A model generated the notes under the pieces. The model was not told the DNA's origin. It was given only the letters and a program-made list of their open reading frames with translations, and searched no databases. From contig JAIVEN010000014.1 in assembly GCA_026686845.1 (NCBI GenBank), forward strand, positions 13,874,001-13,938,000: a DNA stretch of 64,000 nucleotides, written 5' to 3'. The first letter of the stretch is position 1. Each line of letters opens with the position of its first letter. The position numbers and the translations under genes were made by a program. Origin of the DNA: Adenanthera pavonina. Its lineage: Eukaryota > Streptophyta > Magnoliopsida > Fabales > Fabaceae. Of this stretch, positions 60,656-64,000 are shown in pieces.

Positions 60656-62895
60656 AGTCGACCAGGGAGAAAGCAGGGTACTGCTTCCTTTTCTTGAAGA
60701 GCCTTTCATTTTTGCATATTACTCCCCCTGTTTTCTGGGTTTTGGACCTTATTTATGGTCATGTATGATTCGGAAAAGTGGTAAGTTTAAGCCGAGATGA
60801 ATCAAAATTTCACAAAGTTCCCCGTCAATCCAACAACAGCTGCATACAATCATATAACTATTGAGTAATTAACGCCATTCCTAGTGATAGTATTAGCAGA
60901 CTTATTTTTGTGTGGCTAGAGGCAAAATCCTGGAATGGTAAACAGAGTGGGAATTCTTGTGTCTAAAACTAAAAACTGGATATATATACTCACTCACAAT
61001 GATATAAGGTGTTTCTTTTATGGTGGAGGGAGGCGTTAGCATAAGAGGAGGAGGAAAACAGCGGGGAGAGAGGAAGCGGCGGTAGGCGGAGACGAGGCGT
61101 GGCGTTTGGGGCACCACAAAGACCAAAAAGTGTCGAGTTTTACCTGAGATGAGGTGTTAACACGTGTCCTCTCTCCCTCTCTTTATTTCATTGCTTTAAT
61201 GTTCAAGCCTCCCCCAACATTTAATATTTCCGTCATACGCGGCTTCTCAAGGCCGCATCCCCTAACCTTTTTATTTTTCATATTAACTTTTTTCTTAAAA
61301 AAATTTAATTATAATATACTCACTTAAATGTGAAAATAGTTCATTCAAATTTGAATTCATCTCATAAAAAATTAATCTTAAGTGAGTTTTATTAATTTTA
61401 AATGTTTATTTATTTTTGTATTGATATGAGCACCAGATGCATTTTTTATTGTAAATTTAAATGATGTAGCCAGCCAAAAAAATTAAATGATAAAAATGTC
61501 ATCTGGGAGCTCTTAGATATTAGCACTAGTATTAAATAAATTTCTGATTCAACAAAGAAACCGAAAATACAGGCTGACAGCAGCCTTGTTATACTTTCGT
61601 GAAGATAAAGTCCGACGGGAGGAAGACAACTTGAAAAATTAGCTGTCATTATTTCTTTAATTCTTTTGGTACTCGGCAAATTAAATGGCCAGCATCGTGG
61701 TATTGTTCCGTCTGCCAAATGAGAAATCATCCCGAATAGAAAAGCAATCATGTTACTATCTTATATATATAGGATTTTTTATCCTGATCCTAAATATAAG
61801 ACCTTTATAATATACGAGACAGTATTTATTATATATATTCAGAAAAATGCTCATATTTAATGTATTCAAAGAGAAAGAAAGAAAGATTAAATAAGAGTAA
61901 TTTTGAAAAAATATTAAAATTTTTAAAGAAATCGAGATAGTTAATTAGTTTTAATTCTAATTTTTAATCCACATGGTTTGGTTAAAATGGTCTTATATTA
62001 AGGATCAGTGGAAGTATTGATCTTCTGGCCAAAATAAATTAAAAAAAAAACGTTAATGTTGTTGCTTCTTATAAATTATGACTTTTATTTTATGCGTTTT
62101 GGATTAAAATTGAAGGATTGACCTGAACTTGACATTCTTTCTAGTTATAAATCGCGTGACCCAGCCACGACACCCGAGTTGAGCATAACGATTGTACTGG
62201 AAGGTAAATTTGACAAATATTCAAAGAAAATTTATCATTTTTTTTGCATTTGACAAGTTTATGCATGCACCAAAAGCAAATGATATCTAATTGTCTTATT
62301 TATGATGGACATTTCAAAAGTTGTTTCCTATTCCTTTTATAAAGTATAACTTAATATAAAAGATAATTAAGTAAGTTTTAAAATTTTAAAACATAAGAAA
62401 CACATGAAATTTATTTTATGGAATAATTTTTTTCAAAATTACATGTAATTAAGATGATATTTTTTAAAAAAAAACTAGTAGTACAATTCATTTGTATTAA
62501 CTGTATGATATAAAAGTTATTAATATCAAATAAGAATATTTTTTACAACTATTTTATATTAAGACAAAGTTACTGTTTTTCTTGGTGAATATTATTTTAT
62601 TTTTTATCCCTTATATTAAGAAATACAGAAAATATTTTATAATATTTAATAATATTATTCCTATTTTACCCATGATCATTTATTTCTTAATTTTGTAAAT
62701 TATTATTGAAATTTTTGTATAATTGACCAATGATAATGCTCTTAATCTTATTTTAATTAATTTCATACTTTTCTACTTAATAATAATTAAAAAATCCTAT
62801 TTAATAAGAATTATATTATTATAATAAATAGAAATAAAAAATATTTAATTTATTTAATTTAAAAAATATAATTAAAATTTTTAAATTACGTAAAA
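60656..62895. other. Intergenic region
   Basis: The first ~150 bases are probably GDU 3' UTR. A purine-rich, GC-richer patch at 61020-61110 (GGAGGAGGAAAACAGCGGGG) is unexplained. One family A MITE lies at 61752-62016. From 62330 to 62890 the DNA is extremely AT-rich with no structure I can name. Confidence 0.5.
61752..62016 (+). mobile_element. MITE, family A (Stowaway-like), copy 5
   Basis: Starts TTACTATCTTATATATATAG, shares GATCCTAAATATAAGACCTT, ATTCAAAGAGAAAGAAAG and ATCGAGATAGTTAATTAG with the copy at 34056, and ends TATTAAGGATCAGTGGAAGTA, the expected terminal inverted repeat partner. Confidence 0.65.
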
Positions 62896-62901
62896 TTATT
62901 G

Positions 62902-63210
62902 GAAGTGACTTTGAAGATAAGACCGAGGGAGGGGAGAGTATATGATTCAATTGAGGCAGAGAACATTAAAACGGCATTCATTTCACCTGATAATAAATGT
63001 TGGCAAGTAAGAATGGACAAAGATGAGAAGAATTTAAGAGTACTGTGCTCTGTTTCGTGGGGCTCGACCGATGGTTGGACACGAGAGAGAGAAGCATCGG
63101 TTGAGTCTGTCAGTCCTGAAAAGCTGTCCATAATGAACAGTACCATACTAAAACTGATTAATGGCCCACCCATTGGACAACGTCGTGCTCTGTATAAATT
63201 AGAAAAGTAA
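62902..63210 (+). CDS. Hypothetical protein fragment (unassigned)
   Basis: An open frame of about 103 codons with protein-like composition (charged, balanced, one Trp-rich patch WGSTDGWTRERE) in DNA visibly richer in GC than the AT-rich flanks. The first ATG in frame is at 63013 (MDKDEKN), so a start upstream of it is not available without splicing; it may be a terminal exon, a degraded gene or part of a mobile element. It ends at TAA 63208-63210. I recognise no domain and assign no function. Confidence 0.3.
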   Translation, partial: EVTLKIRPREGRVYDSIEAENIKTAFISPDNKCWQVRMDKDEKNLRVLCSVSWGSTDGWTREREASVESVSPEKLSIMNSTILKLINGPPIGQRRALYKLEK

Positions 63211-64000
63211 TAGTAAATACGAAGGCTGTGTATTGCATTACGTATTATCATGGGAACTAATTCCTGGAAGTTAATGCACCCACTCCCTTCACAATACTAG
63301 GATGTAGGATCTATCCTTTTTCAATGTGATTATGATAATAGAGTTCTTATTCTTTTGTGGTTATTTTGCAGAATAAACCACAGCCTCTATAATCTATGAC
63401 ACACAAATATCATTCTTTTGTGATTATTATTATAAGGGCTTTCTATTTTTTTCTTCATTTATCGAAATTGTGGAATCATGTTAAGAGCAGCGCGAGTAAA
63501 AGTATTGTTGTCTTTTTTTTTCTAGTTTTTTTGGTACAAAAAGTTTTTTTTCGTAAACTATGACTAGAATGTTGATAGGCAACCGCAGCAAAGCGGAAGT
63601 AGGGCCAGCGAAAGAGTTGGGTTCGTCAGCCCATATTTGACCCCTTCATAGTTTTTAGTTACACCATGCAGATAGCTTTTTTAATTTAAGTGAGCCATAT
63701 ATCCTGAGCCCAAACTTGTTCACCAAACTCTGCATCTTTTCATATTTATTTTCATTCGTTCTCCAAGAAAAAGACTGTTTTGACTTTTTGTGCGGCGCTT
63801 TGTCTATAACTGGAGTTCTATACTTATCATGCATTATTATATTATATTTGTTCCCCAAAAAGAATTATTATATTATATTTCACTAATAATAAAAAAAACT
63901 ATTTCTTTATTTTAAATTATAAGATTATATAATTTTTTTTATTTCATTATATAAGATAATATATAATAATTTTTTTTTCTCATTTATTACATTACTAATA
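63211..64000. other. Right-edge intergenic sequence
   Basis: AT-rich DNA with poly-T runs near 63510-63552. No gene-like frame or element is supported up to the window end. Confidence 0.5.

Noticed and set aside
60902..61126. Reverse-strand frame opposite the GC-richer patch after the GDU gene.
   Set aside because: No ATG start and no recognisable domain; only the purine-rich patch makes it look coding.
1..64000. CRISPR arrays, bacterial operons, ribosome binding sites, rRNA genes or canonical tRNA genes.
   Set aside because: The window is plant nuclear DNA; no direct-repeat/spacer array or rRNA was seen, and the only tRNA-like box A/B pairs belong to SINE remnants.

Overview
The window is nuclear DNA from a flowering plant, most likely a eudicot. 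Genes have many short exons with GT/AG introns and AT-rich introns and spacers. The gene content is plant-specific (AIP2-type RING ligase, AHK5-type histidine kinase, glutamate-receptor-like channel, GLUTAMINE DUMPER protein). Between genes lie copia, LINE, SINE and MITE insertions. The species cannot be fixed from sequence alone.

Layout. 0.2-3.5 kb (+): C-terminal part of an ALKBH9-type m6A RNA demethylase, cut by the left window edge. 5.6-7.7 kb (-): AIP2-like RING E3 ligase. 10.0-11.2 kb (-): an F-box protein with a 5' leader intron. 14.5-19.9 kb (-): an 11-exon MYND-type ubiquitin-specific protease. 20-37.7 kb: a 17-kb gene-poor block with a higher-order minisatellite, three copies of a MITE, a 6-kb copia element with perfect 5-bp target duplication but broken coding region, a GGTTC-rich DNA element and a probable LINE tail. 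39.3-44.0 kb (+): AHK5/CKI2-type hybrid histidine kinase in 12 coding exons. 44.6-49.7 kb (-): a GLR2-like receptor channel gene broken by an in-frame stop before M1 and by a frameshift. 50.8-54.8 kb (-): NAD(P)-binding Rossmann (atypical SDR) protein in 10 exons, with SINE insertions in introns. 55-60 kb: LINE and SINE remnants. 60.15-60.65 kb (+): an intronless GLUTAMINE DUMPER gene. 61.7-62.0 kb: another MITE. 62.9-63.2 kb: an unassigned open frame.

Three neighbours (AIP2-like RING ligase, F-box protein, UBP) belong to the ubiquitin system, but plant genes are independently transcribed and nothing shows co-regulation. The AHK5 / Rossmann pair recalls the adjacent Arabidopsis genes At5g10720 and At5g10730; here the broken GLR lies between them.

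I found no convincing new multigene system. The observations most worth checking are: (1) a fold-back stem joining the copia LTR to the sequence where its primer-binding site should be, with pairing kept in both LTRs; (2) a 22-bp minisatellite organised in exact 198-bp higher-order units; (3) the doubly broken GLR gene, which could still encode only the extracellular half; (4) a truncated TS-like SINE with a perfect 22-bp target duplication.
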